Below, piece after piece: positions 7,514 to 15,373 of a stretch of DNA of 38,697 bases. The notes under the pieces are model-generated. The model saw only the letters and a list, made by a program, of their open reading frames with translations. It was not told where the DNA came from and made no database searches. The stretch covers positions 1 to 38,697 of IMG/VR virus record IMGVR_UViG_3300041955_001933; one strand, 5' to 3'. Source of the DNA: a virus. The translations under genes and the position numbers were made by a program. How positions within the stretch are numbered: position 1 is the stretch's first letter; each line of letters opens with the position of its first letter.

Positions 7514-9508
7514 CTAGCTCACCCGGATTGAGCGGTCGTCGATCAGCCGCTGCAGATCAGGGATCACCGCCCGGACGAGCTGCGCGCTGCCGACCCGGAC
7601 GTCGATCACCGCCGGCCCGGCAGGCCCCGAACGGCCGGCGCCGCCCCCCCTTGGGACGACCGTCTCCCCGCCGTGGACGATGGCCATCCGTGGCCGACCG
7701 ACGGGCCCGGGGATGACGCCGCCTTCCTGGTAGCTCTCGATGCTGGAGGCCCCGGCATAGACGCTTGGCAGCGCCGAGGGGTCCATCTGCGAGGCCGGCT
7801 TCCAGTCGGCGATTCCGCCTACCGGAGCCGGGACCTGGACCTGGGGGCCCACGCTGGACCCGGCCGGAAGGCCGGTTAGAGAGCCAGGGACCCCGCTCGA
7901 CGCCAATGGGCCACTCTTCCACCAATCCTCCGAACCCACGCCCGTTTTCGGTTGTTCAAAGAACTTCTTCCAGGCATCGCTGACCTGGCCGGGCTTGCTC
8001 TGGAAGGCGGATCCCGGCATCCCGATCACCTCGGTGTTGTCCGCGACCTCCTTCATCGCGGCGGCCGCGGCTTCGATGCCACCGACGAGCTTTGTCTGAA
8101 CGTCAGCAGCCATGCCCGTGACCTGGTCGCGCGCCTTGGCGACGGCATCATAGAGGTCGTTCGTCTTGACGACCGCCTCGGCAATCGCGTTCGCCCGCTG
8201 CATCTCGGCCGTCTGGTCGGCCTGGCCCACCAGTTTCGCCTTGTCCTCGTCTGCGATCTTCATCTGGTCGACGGAGGAGAGGTTCTTCTTCAGGGTGTCA
8301 TCGATCGCCATCAGCCGCGCCGTCTTCTCCTCCTCGATGAGCTGCTTCGCCAGGGGATCCACCGTGGGGAACATCCCGGTGATGTTGAAGTTCTTTTTGA
8401 ATTCCTCCTGGAGCTTGGCGCTCGCCTCCATCTGCTGCTTCAGGGCTTCGACCCTTGCGTCCTGCTGCTCGGCCGAGAGCTCGCCGCCCATCTGGGTCGC
8501 TCTCGTCCGCTGCTCCCCAACTCCGAGGGTCTGCTGGCGCGCCTGCTCCTCGACCTGGGCAATTTTAATGTCCTGCTTCGCGTACAGTTCCTCGAGGGAC
8601 TGCTTGTACTTGGCGGAGATCAGGGGCTGCTCCACCTCCAGTGTCCCGCGGCTGGCGGCCTCGGCCAGGGCCTTGCTGAGCTGGGTGGAAAGCTTCGTCG
8701 CCTCCGCTCCCGTCTCCTGCTGGATGAGCTGCTTTACGGCGTCGGCCGTCAAGGCGATCGTGTTCTCGCCCGCCATGCCCCGGGAGAGGTAGCTCTGGAG
8801 GCCCGCCTGCCGCGAGGTGACCTTGAGGCCGGCCATCGTGGCTTCGTGGCCGGCAGTCGCGCCCCGCATCTCCAGCCCGACGGCCTTGGCCATTCCCGCC
8901 TGCAGCGCATCCAGGGCCTGCCGCGCCTCAACTGCAGCGGGTTTGAGACCCTGCAGCATCCGCCACACCTCGGCGGCTTGCCCCTTCAAGGCGCCGGTCC
9001 AGGTCTCGCCCTGGCGCCCCATCTTGTCGAATTCCAGATTGACTTCCGCGATCCCGGACCGGAGGGCGCTCATGTCGAGCGCGCGCACCGCCTGGTCGAT
9101 CTTCGCGAAGCGCTCGGCGACTCTCTCGGTCTCCTGCGACTGGGCGGCGAAGTACGCGATGGCCCCGCCCGCGGCGATGATGCCTCCGCCAAAGAGCTTC
9201 GCGCCAAGGCTGGCCCCCTGGAATCGATCCACCACATGGCCCAGGCCCAAGGCGACCTGCGAAATCACGGGGCTGGTGGTGCCCATGGCCAGGGCCATGT
9301 CGTTCACGCCCATCCGCAGGGTGCGGTAGGAGACGCCGGCACCCTCGGCGGCCTGCCCCAGCCGGACCAGCCCACCCGCGTGGGTGGTGACGGCGGCCCC
9401 CGAGGCGTCCGCAACCGACTTCAGGCTCCCCAGGTTCTGGGCGAAGGCCTTGATGGCCGGCGTCCCCTTGTCGTCGACGACGATCTGGAGCGCCAGAACG
9501 TCCGGCAT
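7514..9508 (-). CDS. tape measure protein
   Basis: A 664-residue protein, long and mostly helical, with a hydrophobic Gly/Ala segment (FGGGIIAAGGAIAYFAAQ at about 105-122) and extended charged coiled-coil regions in the middle. The C-terminus ends in a Gly/Pro-rich part with GGETVVPRGGG. The tape measure sets tail length; by the common rule of about 0.15 nm per residue the tail would be near 100 nm. It follows the frameshifted chaperone genes directly, the usual order. The ATG at 9508 overlaps no gene, and an AGAGGG lies upstream. Length and context make the call strong. Confidence 0.88.
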   Translation of the reverse strand: MPDVLALQIVVDDKGTPAIKAFAQNLGSLKSVADASGAAVTTHAGGLVRLGQAAEGAGVSYRTLRMGVNDMALAMGTTSPVISQVALGLGHVVDRFQGASLGAKLFGGGIIAAGGAIAYFAAQSQETERVAERFAKIDQAVRALDMSALRSGIAEVNLEFDKMGRQGETWTGALKGQAAEVWRMLQGLKPAAVEARQALDALQAGMAKAVGLEMRGATAGHEATMAGLKVTSRQAGLQSYLSRGMAGENTIALTADAVKQLIQQETGAEATKLSTQLSKALAEAASRGTLEVEQPLISAKYKQSLEELYAKQDIKIAQVEEQARQQTLGVGEQRTRATQMGGELSAEQQDARVEALKQQMEASAKLQEEFKKNFNITGMFPTVDPLAKQLIEEEKTARLMAIDDTLKKNLSSVDQMKIADEDKAKLVGQADQTAEMQRANAIAEAVVKTNDLYDAVAKARDQVTGMAADVQTKLVGGIEAAAAAMKEVADNTEVIGMPGSAFQSKPGQVSDAWKKFFEQPKTGVGSEDWWKSGPLASSGVPGSLTGLPAGSSVGPQVQVPAPVGGIADWKPASQMDPSALPSVYAGASSIESYQEGGVIPGPVGRPRMAIVHGGETVVPRGGGAGRSGPAGPAVIDVRVGSAQLVRAVIPDLQRLIDDRSIRVS

Positions 9509-9511
9509 CGC

Positions 9512-10176
9512 CTAACCCTCTTCCTTCATCGAGCGCAACTCCTGCCGAATGAGACCGATCCGCTCGGTCACGTCCAAGATCTCCTCCGGCGTCCAGGTCC
9601 TCCGCCAGGCCGCGAAAGCGAGGTCCCCCGGGATCCCCATCCCGAGCATGTTGTGGATCGCCAGCGCCTCCGCGGCTTCCGGTCCGAGCGCTGTCCGCTC
9701 GCATTCCCAGCAAAGTGGCTGCCCGCCGGCCGGCAGATACGGGCAGTCGGGGCAGAGGGGATCGAGGACCGTCCCCTCGCGGCTTCCCGCCGCCGCCACG
9801 AGCACTAGGTAGCGGACGGCGCGGCGGAGTTTTTTCCCGTCTCCTCCTCGGACCCCACGGGCCCCCGCGCGTAGGTCAGGAGGATTTCCCGCACGCTCTG
9901 GGGGAGCAGGACCTTGTTCTCGGCGCTGCAGGGGGGATCGCCCTCCAGCTTCTCCCACCGGACCAGGGCATAGTCCAGCAGGTCATCCTCGACGTGCTCG
10001 CCTATCACGGCGAGCGCCTCGGAATCCACGCCCCCCGGGGCCCGCCGGATCTCCCGCCGCCGCCTGGCCCAGACCTCCCGCCGACGGCTCTCAGGGATCC
10101 TCCGCACCCAGAACGTGCTCTCGCCGATCGCCAGGGGCGCCGGCGCCTCATCGTCGGCAACCAGTCTCACGCGCAT
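9512..10176 (-). CDS. tail assembly chaperone, -1 frameshift fusion (G-T like)
   Basis: This is the predicted 221-residue fusion made when ribosomes slip -1 at 9829-9835. The first 116 residues come from the upstream frame and 105 more from the -1 frame, ending SMKEEG at 9512. Lambda gpG/gpGT-like chaperones coat the tape measure during tail assembly, and this extension is the T part. The -1 frame has no convincing start of its own; the open frame upstream of the slip is a shadow. The T part has a CxxC...CxxC cluster (CPDCPYLPAGGQPLCWEC). Coordinates are given as one span, although the frame changes inside it. Confidence 0.8.
9805..10176 (-). CDS. tail assembly chaperone, short form (G-like)
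   Basis: The unshifted 123-residue product. It starts at ATG 10176 with GGAGGG seven bases upstream and ends at TAG 9805. It is an acidic/basic helical protein with a mid-section of Arg-rich helices (RRIPESRRREVWARRRREI at about 29-47) and a C-terminal helix before the slip site. Position between tail-tube and tape-measure genes is the standard one for the chaperone pair. Sequence similarity to named families is not obvious by eye, so the call rests on context and on the frameshift signal. Confidence 0.82.
   Translation of the reverse strand: MRVRLVADDEAPAPLAIGESTFWVRRIPESRRREVWARRRREIRRAPGGVDSEALAVIGEHVEDDLLDYALVRWEKLEGDPPCSAENKVLLPQSVREILLTYARGPVGSEEETGKNSAAPSAT
9829..9835 (-). promoter_or_regulatory. 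-1 ribosomal frameshift heptamer A AAA AAC
   Basis: On the coding strand the zero-frame codons read GGA AAA AAC, a canonical X XXY YYZ slippery site at codons 114-116. The sequence directly after it can pair CCGCCGC (9821-9827) with GCGGCGG downstream (about 9788-9797), giving a GC-rich stem of the kind that stimulates slipping. Confidence 0.85.
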
Positions 10177-10204
10177 GGCGCTACCCTCCCGTTCAAGGTC
10201 CGAT

Positions 10205-10256
10205 GTCCAACGTCCAAGGTCCGGGAACTTCGGGCTTCGGACCGTGGACCTTGGAC
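10205..10256 (-). terminator. repeat-built hairpin after the tail-tube gene
   Basis: Two 18-base arms with 16 of 18 pairs and a 16-base loop lie between the tail-tube stop and the chaperone start. The arms consist of GTCCAAGGTCC-like units. There is no U-tract, so it may stabilise or attenuate the RNA and not fully terminate it. Confidence 0.5.
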
Positions 10257-11210
10257 CTAGCTGAAGGTGATCGTGATCTCGTTGTCCACGCCCGTCGGGC
10301 TGGTCAAGATGAAGGTCGCCTTGTACGTCACGACGCCGGCCTTCTCGCCGTGCTCGAGCTTCTCGAATTGGGCCACGGGGATGTTCACCTTGATCTGGTT
10401 CCACTGCGTCGTGCCAGCCTGGAAGGAGCAGCTGAGCTGCGTGCCCGCGACCAGGTCCGCAAAGAAGGGGAAGCCACCCTCGAGGGTTGCCTCCGCCTCG
10501 ACGGTCATCACGGGGACGCGGTCGGGCAGCATTTCCATCCCCGCATAGCCGGTAGTCGCGGTCGCATCCTCGCGCGGCGTGATCGTCCGCCCGAAGTCGA
10601 TCTTGATCTCTCCGTGCTTGGCTGCGAAATTCCCGGTCCCGATCTGGAATGCCGAGGCGAGCATCACCGGGTACCCGAGGCTCGGCTCTCCGGTGGGCAC
10701 GACGTTGGCCACGTCGGTGGGCGCCGCGTAGAGGGCGCGCAGATTGGCCTGGAGGCTCGGGACGCCACCCAGCGGGAAGGTCAGGACCGGTAGGCCCCGG
10801 CAGCCGAGCAGCTTGTAGAGCACCCCGCTCACGTACTGGTAGACGGAGAACGACTCGAAGCCGCTCGAGCGGAGGGTATAGCTCTGGCCGGTAGTGCCCG
10901 TGCCGAGGGTGCCAGCGAAGCCGCACAGGCGGAGGAGGCTGTCCGCCTTGGGCAGGACCGAGGTGCTATACGCGGTGCCGGCCCCTCGGAGGAGGACCGT
11001 CGCCTGGCCCTCGAACCGGCGAGACCCGACGACCGAGGGCAAAAGGGATCCGGCGCCCGTGTGGACGGCGACGCGGTGGACGTCCACCTTCGGGTTGGGC
11101 GGCTGGACCATGGCGAAGAAGCCGTCAGCCGCGGCAGGGGTTGCGTCAGTGCCCTCGGTCACCTCCAACTTGGCCAGCATGGTGGACAGCTTCAACATAC
11201 GCGGTGACAT
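10257..11210 (-). CDS. major tail (tube) protein
   Basis: A 317-residue protein with the general shape of siphophage tail-tube proteins. An N-terminal segment reads LAKLEVTEGTDATPAAADG, followed by a long Gly-rich beta region and a C-terminus of alternating strands (KATFILTSPTGVDNEITITF). The ATG at 11210 has a perfect AGGAGGT eight bases upstream, which fits a highly expressed virion protein. It precedes the chaperone and tape-measure genes. No sheath gene follows, which argues for a non-contractile tail. Confidence 0.82.
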   Translation of the reverse strand: MSPRMLKLSTMLAKLEVTEGTDATPAAADGFFAMVQPPNPKVDVHRVAVHTGAGSLLPSVVGSRRFEGQATVLLRGAGTAYSTSVLPKADSLLRLCGFAGTLGTGTTGQSYTLRSSGFESFSVYQYVSGVLYKLLGCRGLPVLTFPLGGVPSLQANLRALYAAPTDVANVVPTGEPSLGYPVMLASAFQIGTGNFAAKHGEIKIDFGRTITPREDATATTGYAGMEMLPDRVPVMTVEAEATLEGGFPFFADLVAGTQLSCSFQAGTTQWNQIKVNIPVAQFEKLEHGEKAGVVTYKATFILTSPTGVDNEITITFS

Positions 11211-11231
11211 GGCGATTCACCTCCTGGCCGA

Positions 11232-11726
11232 TCAGGTCGTGAACTGCGTGCGCCGGAAGCCGCACCAGTTCATGAGCCCGGCGGCAATGGGAACCTGCCC
11301 GACGTTGTAGTGGGCCACCTCGACGCGAAGCGGCTCGTTGCTGAGGTGGAAGATGCTCTTGTACCAGTACGGCTCGCTGATCCGATTGACGCGCAGGACC
11401 TCCTCCACGCGCCGGCAGAGCCTGATGATCTCCAGCCGGCTGTCCGTGGTATCCGTCGGCTCGCGGTACTGGTTCTCGACGAGAAGGGCTATGTCCATCC
11501 GCATCTCGTACTCCGAATCGGCGAAGAAGAGCTCCCGCGCGGAGACGTCGCCGAGGACGTAGATCACCGGATAGTCTTTCGGCACGATGATCGGATCCGT
11601 GAGGATCCTCTTCACCCGCCAGGACTCGTCGGACCAGCCGGTGAGGTCCGTGTCCGGATTCGCGTCCGCCGCCAGGAGCGAGACGATCTGGCTCACGGCG
11701 TCGGCAAGCTCGAACGTCAGGGTCAT
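11232..11726 (-). CDS. putative tail terminator / tail completion protein
   Basis: A 164-residue alpha/beta protein (MTLTFELADAVSQIVSLL start, later YPVIYVLGDVSARELFFAD and a helix LEIIRLCRRVEEVLR). Size and place between the gp10-like protein and the tail-tube gene match tail-terminator proteins that cap the tube at the neck. The start at 11726 uses a ribosome site formed by a GTGAGGC repeat that also covers the end of the upstream gene. Family assignment is by context. Confidence 0.65.
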   Translation of the reverse strand: MTLTFELADAVSQIVSLLAADANPDTDLTGWSDESWRVKRILTDPIIVPKDYPVIYVLGDVSARELFFADSEYEMRMDIALLVENQYREPTDTTDSRLEIIRLCRRVEEVLRVNRISEPYWYKSIFHLSNEPLRVEVAHYNVGQVPIAAGLMNWCGFRRTQFTT

Positions 11727-11736
11727 GCCTCACGCC

Positions 11737-12249
11737 TCACGGCTGAGCGCCGGCGGCGTCCAGGACGGCCTGCCGGATCCGCGCCCGGACCTGGATCGCC
11801 ATCTCCTGGAGGGCCCGCCGCATGAATGGCCGCTCGGGCATCTTGACGTCATGGGCCCGGGCGCGCATGGCAAAGACCTCGGCCGCGCCGTAGCCCGTGT
11901 GCCCCCCGCTGATGAAAAAGTGCAGCGCCTTCGCCCGGACAGGCCGGATCTCGGGGATGTGCAGGGTCAGGCCCAGCTCGTGCGTCGCGGCATAGGGCGC
12001 GCTGGCGCTGATGATCCCCCGGACCCCCCCTTCGAACGGCTCGACCCGCGAGCTGATGCTCCGGCGGAGCGTGCCGGTCCTGACCCGCAGGACGGGACCG
12101 CTGACGAGCTCCTTGGCGCGGCGCTCGACATCCAGCGCCGAATGGCGGACCGCCCGGATCAGGTTCGCCCGGAGCCTTGCGTCGAAGCCCTCGAACCGCT
12201 CGCGCACCGGATCCAGGTTTCCCAGGCTCACGTGCAAGTTGAAAGGCAT
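11737..12249 (-). CDS. HK97 gp10-like head-tail joining protein
   Basis: A 170-residue protein of the HK97 gp10/tail-component type. The N-terminal helix is LRANLIRAVRHSALDVERRA. Then VRTGTLRRSISSRV (about 65-78), a hallmark (V/L)xTGxLRxSI motif, and a C-terminal part with RPFMRRALQEM. The ATG at 12249 has GAGGT six bases upstream; the longer open frame overlaps the connector gene in another frame and is rejected. It acts at the head-tail interface. Confidence 0.82.
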   Translation of the reverse strand: MPFNLHVSLGNLDPVRERFEGFDARLRANLIRAVRHSALDVERRAKELVSGPVLRVRTGTLRRSISSRVEPFEGGVRGIISASAPYAATHELGLTLHIPEIRPVRAKALHFFISGGHTGYGAAEVFAMRARAHDVKMPERPFMRRALQEMAIQVRARIRQAVLDAAGAQP

Positions 12250-12251
12250 CG

Positions 12252-13121
12252 CTACCTCGGAATCACGCTCTTGTAGCGGTCCAGGCGCGCCCTCGCCTCC
12301 GGCGGCATGTCGTCGATCTTGAAGCTGGCGGTGCCGCCGCCCCCCTGACCCGACATTGAAATGCTCGCCGCCATCAGCCGGCGGGTGTTGCCGATCGTGT
12401 GCATGTGCGCGGCCATGATCACGATCGCCTCTTCCACGCCCTTCGGCAGGCTGGCGAAGCCGGCCCGGTACGTCACGGCGATGTTCTGGATTCCGTCCGG
12501 GAAGAACGAACGCTGCAGCGGGCCGCTCGGCGAAGACCAGAGAGCCATCGCCGCCGACGAGAGCAGTGTGATCTTGCCCACGTCCCGCTGGACGGCGTAC
12601 TGGTTCACCGCGAAGCTCTGGAGGTCGCCGTTGTTCCCCTCCTGGACGAGCTTCAGCAGGGTCACGCTGACGATCGGCCATTGCGGCGTGTAGATGAACG
12701 GGAGATCCTTCCCGTCCAGCAGGGCGTCGTCCGGCGTGCTGACGGGATCATAGTCGGCCACGGCGAATTTCCGATCGCAGTAGTCCTGGGCGACCTCGGA
12801 GGCTCGGTCCGCGCAGTCCTGGAGCTTGACGTCGTGCTCGCTGCCGGTGATTTCGAGCCACGCCTTGATCTGCTGGATCGTGACGAGGGCGCTAGTTGTC
12901 GTGGCCACCACCGTGCCGGTGAGGTCATCGAAACCGGTGGAGTCCACCGGCACGGAGAATGTGTCCTCGTCCACCCTGGTGATCGGCCAGGTGCCATTCA
13001 GCGGCGCCCACAGGCCGGTGGCACCCGTGACGGCGATCCTGTCCCCCGTCGCCAGGCCGTGGGCCGCACTGGTCAGGACGGCCGGATCCGCATTGCTCGC
13101 CGCGGTGATGGGGAGGCTCAC
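12252..13121 (-). CDS. head-tail connector (gp6-like) with N-terminal FCCH-like module
   Basis: A 289-residue protein. Residues about 2-75 form a beta module (TSAAHGLATGDRIAVTGATG, LNGTWPI, DTFSVPVDSTGF) of the E1_FCCH type that also occurs in the tail-hub protein of this phage. Residues about 85-285 look like a phage gp6-type head-tail connector (IQQIKAWLEITGSEHDVKLQ, then AQDYCDRKF and a late helix LPKGVEEAIVIMAAHM). The start is GTG at 13121, overlapping the upstream stop (GTGA). A fusion of a surface-like module to a connector is unusual. Confidence 0.75.
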   Translation of the reverse strand: MSLPITAASNADPAVLTSAAHGLATGDRIAVTGATGLWAPLNGTWPITRVDEDTFSVPVDSTGFDDLTGTVVATTTSALVTIQQIKAWLEITGSEHDVKLQDCADRASEVAQDYCDRKFAVADYDPVSTPDDALLDGKDLPFIYTPQWPIVSVTLLKLVQEGNNGDLQSFAVNQYAVQRDVGKITLLSSAAMALWSSPSGPLQRSFFPDGIQNIAVTYRAGFASLPKGVEEAIVIMAAHMHTIGNTRRLMAASISMSGQGGGGTASFKIDDMPPEARARLDRYKSVIPR

Positions 13122-15283
13122 GGTCGCTCCGCTCCCGCTGGCAGGCTGGCAGGCTGGCAGGCTTCAGAGTTTTCCAGCTTGCCAGCTTGCTCGCTTGCCC
13201 GCGGTCCTGCGGCGGGTCGCCGCAGCAGCATATGGAAATCGAACCAGGAGATGAAGCCGCACTCTGGCCCGTCATGCTTCTCGACCTCGGTCACCTCCAG
13301 GCCCGCCTTCATCGCCTGGGCCGCCAGGGCCGGCGCCGACCAGATGACGTGGTGCTCCTTCCGATGCAGGTGATCCTCCACGTGGGCGTTCTCCGCGTCG
13401 GGCGTGGCGATCAGGATTAGGCCACCCGGCCGGACGAGCTGGAGCATCTTTTCAAGGGCCTTCACGGGCTCCTTAAAGTGCTCAAAAACGTGGTTGCTGA
13501 AGACAACGTCCCATGTCTCCGGTCCAAGGTCCGAGGTCGGTATCGTCTCGAAGTCGCCGATGAAGCGAGGGAAGTCGCCGTTGGGCGAGGCCGGATTGAG
13601 CTCGACGCCGGCGACGTCCCATCCGCGCTCGCACGCCAGCATGAGGACTTCCGGCAGGCAGTACCCGATCTCGAGCAGCCGCGGTCGCTCAGCCATTCCG
13701 CATTCCGCATTCCCCATTCCGCGTTCGCGCATCAGCTCCTCGATGCGCGGCAGCCACCGCTCCCCGACGGCGCGGATCAGTTTGCGCGGCTCGGGAGAGT
13801 CGTACTTCTTCGTGTAGGCCTCATCGTACACCGAGTGGTCCACGTGCCGGACGTCCTGGAAGATAACGCCGCAGCGGCAGAGCGCCCAGCCCGGCTTCCC
13901 CACGGCCGGGACCCGCTCATAGGTGCCCACGTGGCAGACGGGACAGGTCATGGGCTCTGGCTCCGGGAAGGTGCGCTGGGGGGCGGCGGGCATCCCGAAC
14001 CTCGCCCCGCACGCGCAGATATAGACGCCGTCCTGCAGGATCCGGTTTTTCTGCCTCCCGCAGGCCGGGCACGTGCGATCCTTCCGCCCACGAAGGATCG
14101 AGCCGATCGTCTGGAACACGCGCCCGTGGTCCAGGTGGACGCAGCATTTCGCGCCCACCGCGCGGCCGCGTCCCTGGCCACCGACCGCTGACACCTGACC
14201 ACTGACCTCTGGCCCCTGGTCCCTGCCCGCCGATTCCTGGCAGGCGGGCGTGGTCCGTGGTCCGTTGTCGGCCCTCTCATGCTGGCCGGCTGCGGCCGCC
14301 CAATCCAGGTCCGCCTCATAGGCGCGGCAGCTCTCCGGCTCGCCGCTGATCAACTTGTAACAGGGGGCGCAGTCGCAGCGGTCCGTCGGGTAGATCGGGT
14401 AGGCGTTCCACCAATACAGGCTCAAGTTCTCGTGGCGGCTATGGGAGAAGAAGATCACCTTGGGGCTGTCCCAGCAGGCCGCTGCGTTGACGATCGAGCT
14501 TTCGGGCCCGACGACACAATCGGCGATCGAGGTCGCCAGGAGCTGCTGGCGGAGCGACCAAGTCTTGTACACGGGGACACAGCGATCGCGGACGACGTCA
14601 AGGATCTTGCCCGCGCCGATGAACTGCTCGACCCCGCCGTCGCCGCAGAGGTATATGACGAGCTCCGGGATCTCCTTCAGAAGCCCGGAGATATAGTAAT
14701 TCGCTTGGGGGAGGGCCTTGTTGTAGGCGGACCCGGCCGCGTGCCAGAGGAGCATCCGCTGCTTCTTGGACACGTGCTGGAGCCGCAGGCTATCAAGCCA
14801 CCGCCGCTCGGCCCTGCTCGGAAAGAGCTGGGGAAGCAGCCCGCCCAGCCATGGCATCGCCAGCCGGCGCACGATCTCGTCGGTGTAGTGCAAGTCGGTC
14901 TGGCGCTCCGCGAGCGGCAGATTGTATTCGAGGGGATGGTCCCTCTGCTTCCAGAGGGCGACACTTTCTACCGACCAGGTCAGGCAGACGGCACCGTCAT
15001 AGTCCTTCGCCAGGTCGTTGAACCACGCCTCGACTGCCCTGGGCATCAATTGCTGCCTGTTCTCCGGGTCCTGCAGCTCCTGGCCATCCGGGGTCCTCTG
15101 CTCTTCGAACGGGATCAGCCGGCGGACGTGCGGATTGTGCGCCAGGACCTCCCGCCCGCCGGCGTCCGTGCAGAAATCAATGATGAAGCCCTGGCGGCGA
15201 AGGACCGGCAGAGCGGCCGTGCACCAGATCAGGTCGCCGATCCCGCCGACTCGCCAAATCAGCAGCGTCTTTGCTGCGCTCAT
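13118..15283 (-). CDS. glycosyltransferase family 9-like / SAM methyltransferase fusion
   Basis: A 721-residue two-domain enzyme. Residues 1 to about 330 resemble a heptosyltransferase-like GT9 fold: RVGGIGDLIWCTAALPVLRR at 11-30, and VGPESSIVNAAACWDSPKV near 256. Residues 335-366 are a linker encoded by degenerate repeats. Two Cys pairs (CPACG about 401, CPVCH about 440) precede a class I methyltransferase (LLEIGYCLPEV about 534, then VVFSNHVFEHF and GGLILIATPDAENAH). The GT part would move a sugar from a nucleotide donor, and the MTase part would methylate an unknown acceptor. It lies between capsid and connector genes. The start ATG at 15283 has no good SD. It is probably cargo acting on host surface sugar or on the virion. 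Confidence 0.82.
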   Translation of the reverse strand: MSAAKTLLIWRVGGIGDLIWCTAALPVLRRQGFIIDFCTDAGGREVLAHNPHVRRLIPFEEQRTPDGQELQDPENRQQLMPRAVEAWFNDLAKDYDGAVCLTWSVESVALWKQRDHPLEYNLPLAERQTDLHYTDEIVRRLAMPWLGGLLPQLFPSRAERRWLDSLRLQHVSKKQRMLLWHAAGSAYNKALPQANYYISGLLKEIPELVIYLCGDGGVEQFIGAGKILDVVRDRCVPVYKTWSLRQQLLATSIADCVVGPESSIVNAAACWDSPKVIFFSHSRHENLSLYWWNAYPIYPTDRCDCAPCYKLISGEPESCRAYEADLDWAAAAGQHERADNGPRTTPACQESAGRDQGPEVSGQVSAVGGQGRGRAVGAKCCVHLDHGRVFQTIGSILRGRKDRTCPACGRQKNRILQDGVYICACGARFGMPAAPQRTFPEPEPMTCPVCHVGTYERVPAVGKPGWALCRCGVIFQDVRHVDHSVYDEAYTKKYDSPEPRKLIRAVGERWLPRIEELMRERGMGNAECGMAERPRLLEIGYCLPEVLMLACERGWDVAGVELNPASPNGDFPRFIGDFETIPTSDLGPETWDVVFSNHVFEHFKEPVKALEKMLQLVRPGGLILIATPDAENAHVEDHLHRKEHHVIWSAPALAAQAMKAGLEVTEVEKHDGPECGFISWFDFHMLLRRPAAGPRASEQAGKLENSEACQPASLPAGAERP
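13140..13205 (-). repeat. short-period repeat, C-terminus of GT-MTase gene
   Basis: Imperfect units of GCTGGCAG/GCTTGCCA on the plus strand encode the last Ala/Pro/Glu-rich residues of the enzyme. They look like a late, in-frame extension. Confidence 0.75.
13690..13735 (-). repeat. short-period repeat inside the methyltransferase domain
   Basis: Four imperfect copies of GCATTCC (plus strand) encode GMGNAECGMAE, inserted in frame just before the SAM-binding loop. A GGTCCAAGGTCC unit lies in the same domain near 13523. Confidence 0.75.
14180..14275 (-). repeat. degenerate repeats forming the GT-MTase linker
   Basis: The plus strand shows runs of CTGACCACTGACC, CTGGTCCCTG and GTGGTCCGTGGTCC type. 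In the coding frame they give a Gly/Gln/Arg/Ser-rich linker between the two enzyme domains, as if the fusion was made through repeats. Confidence 0.75.
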
Positions 15284-15305
15284 CCGCTGCGCTGGATGCG
15301 GGGAA

Positions 15306-15337
15306 GCTAGGAAGCTGGAACGCTCCAGCCTCCTAGC
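15306..15337 (-). terminator. 14-bp repeat-built hairpin after the capsid gene
   Basis: A 14-pair stem (one G-U) with a GCGT loop lies 37 bases past the capsid stop. It is made of GCCTCCTA repeats that extend to about 15362. There is no U-run. It probably protects the capsid transcript or lowers expression of the enzyme gene that follows. Confidence 0.55.
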
Positions 15338-15373
15338 CTCCTAGCCTGCCAGCCTCCTAGCGCGCGCTGCGCG

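Noticed and set aside
9805-10926. A 373-codon frame for the chaperone
   Set aside because: The first 250 codons are a shadow of the tail-tube gene. ATG 10176 has a good SD.
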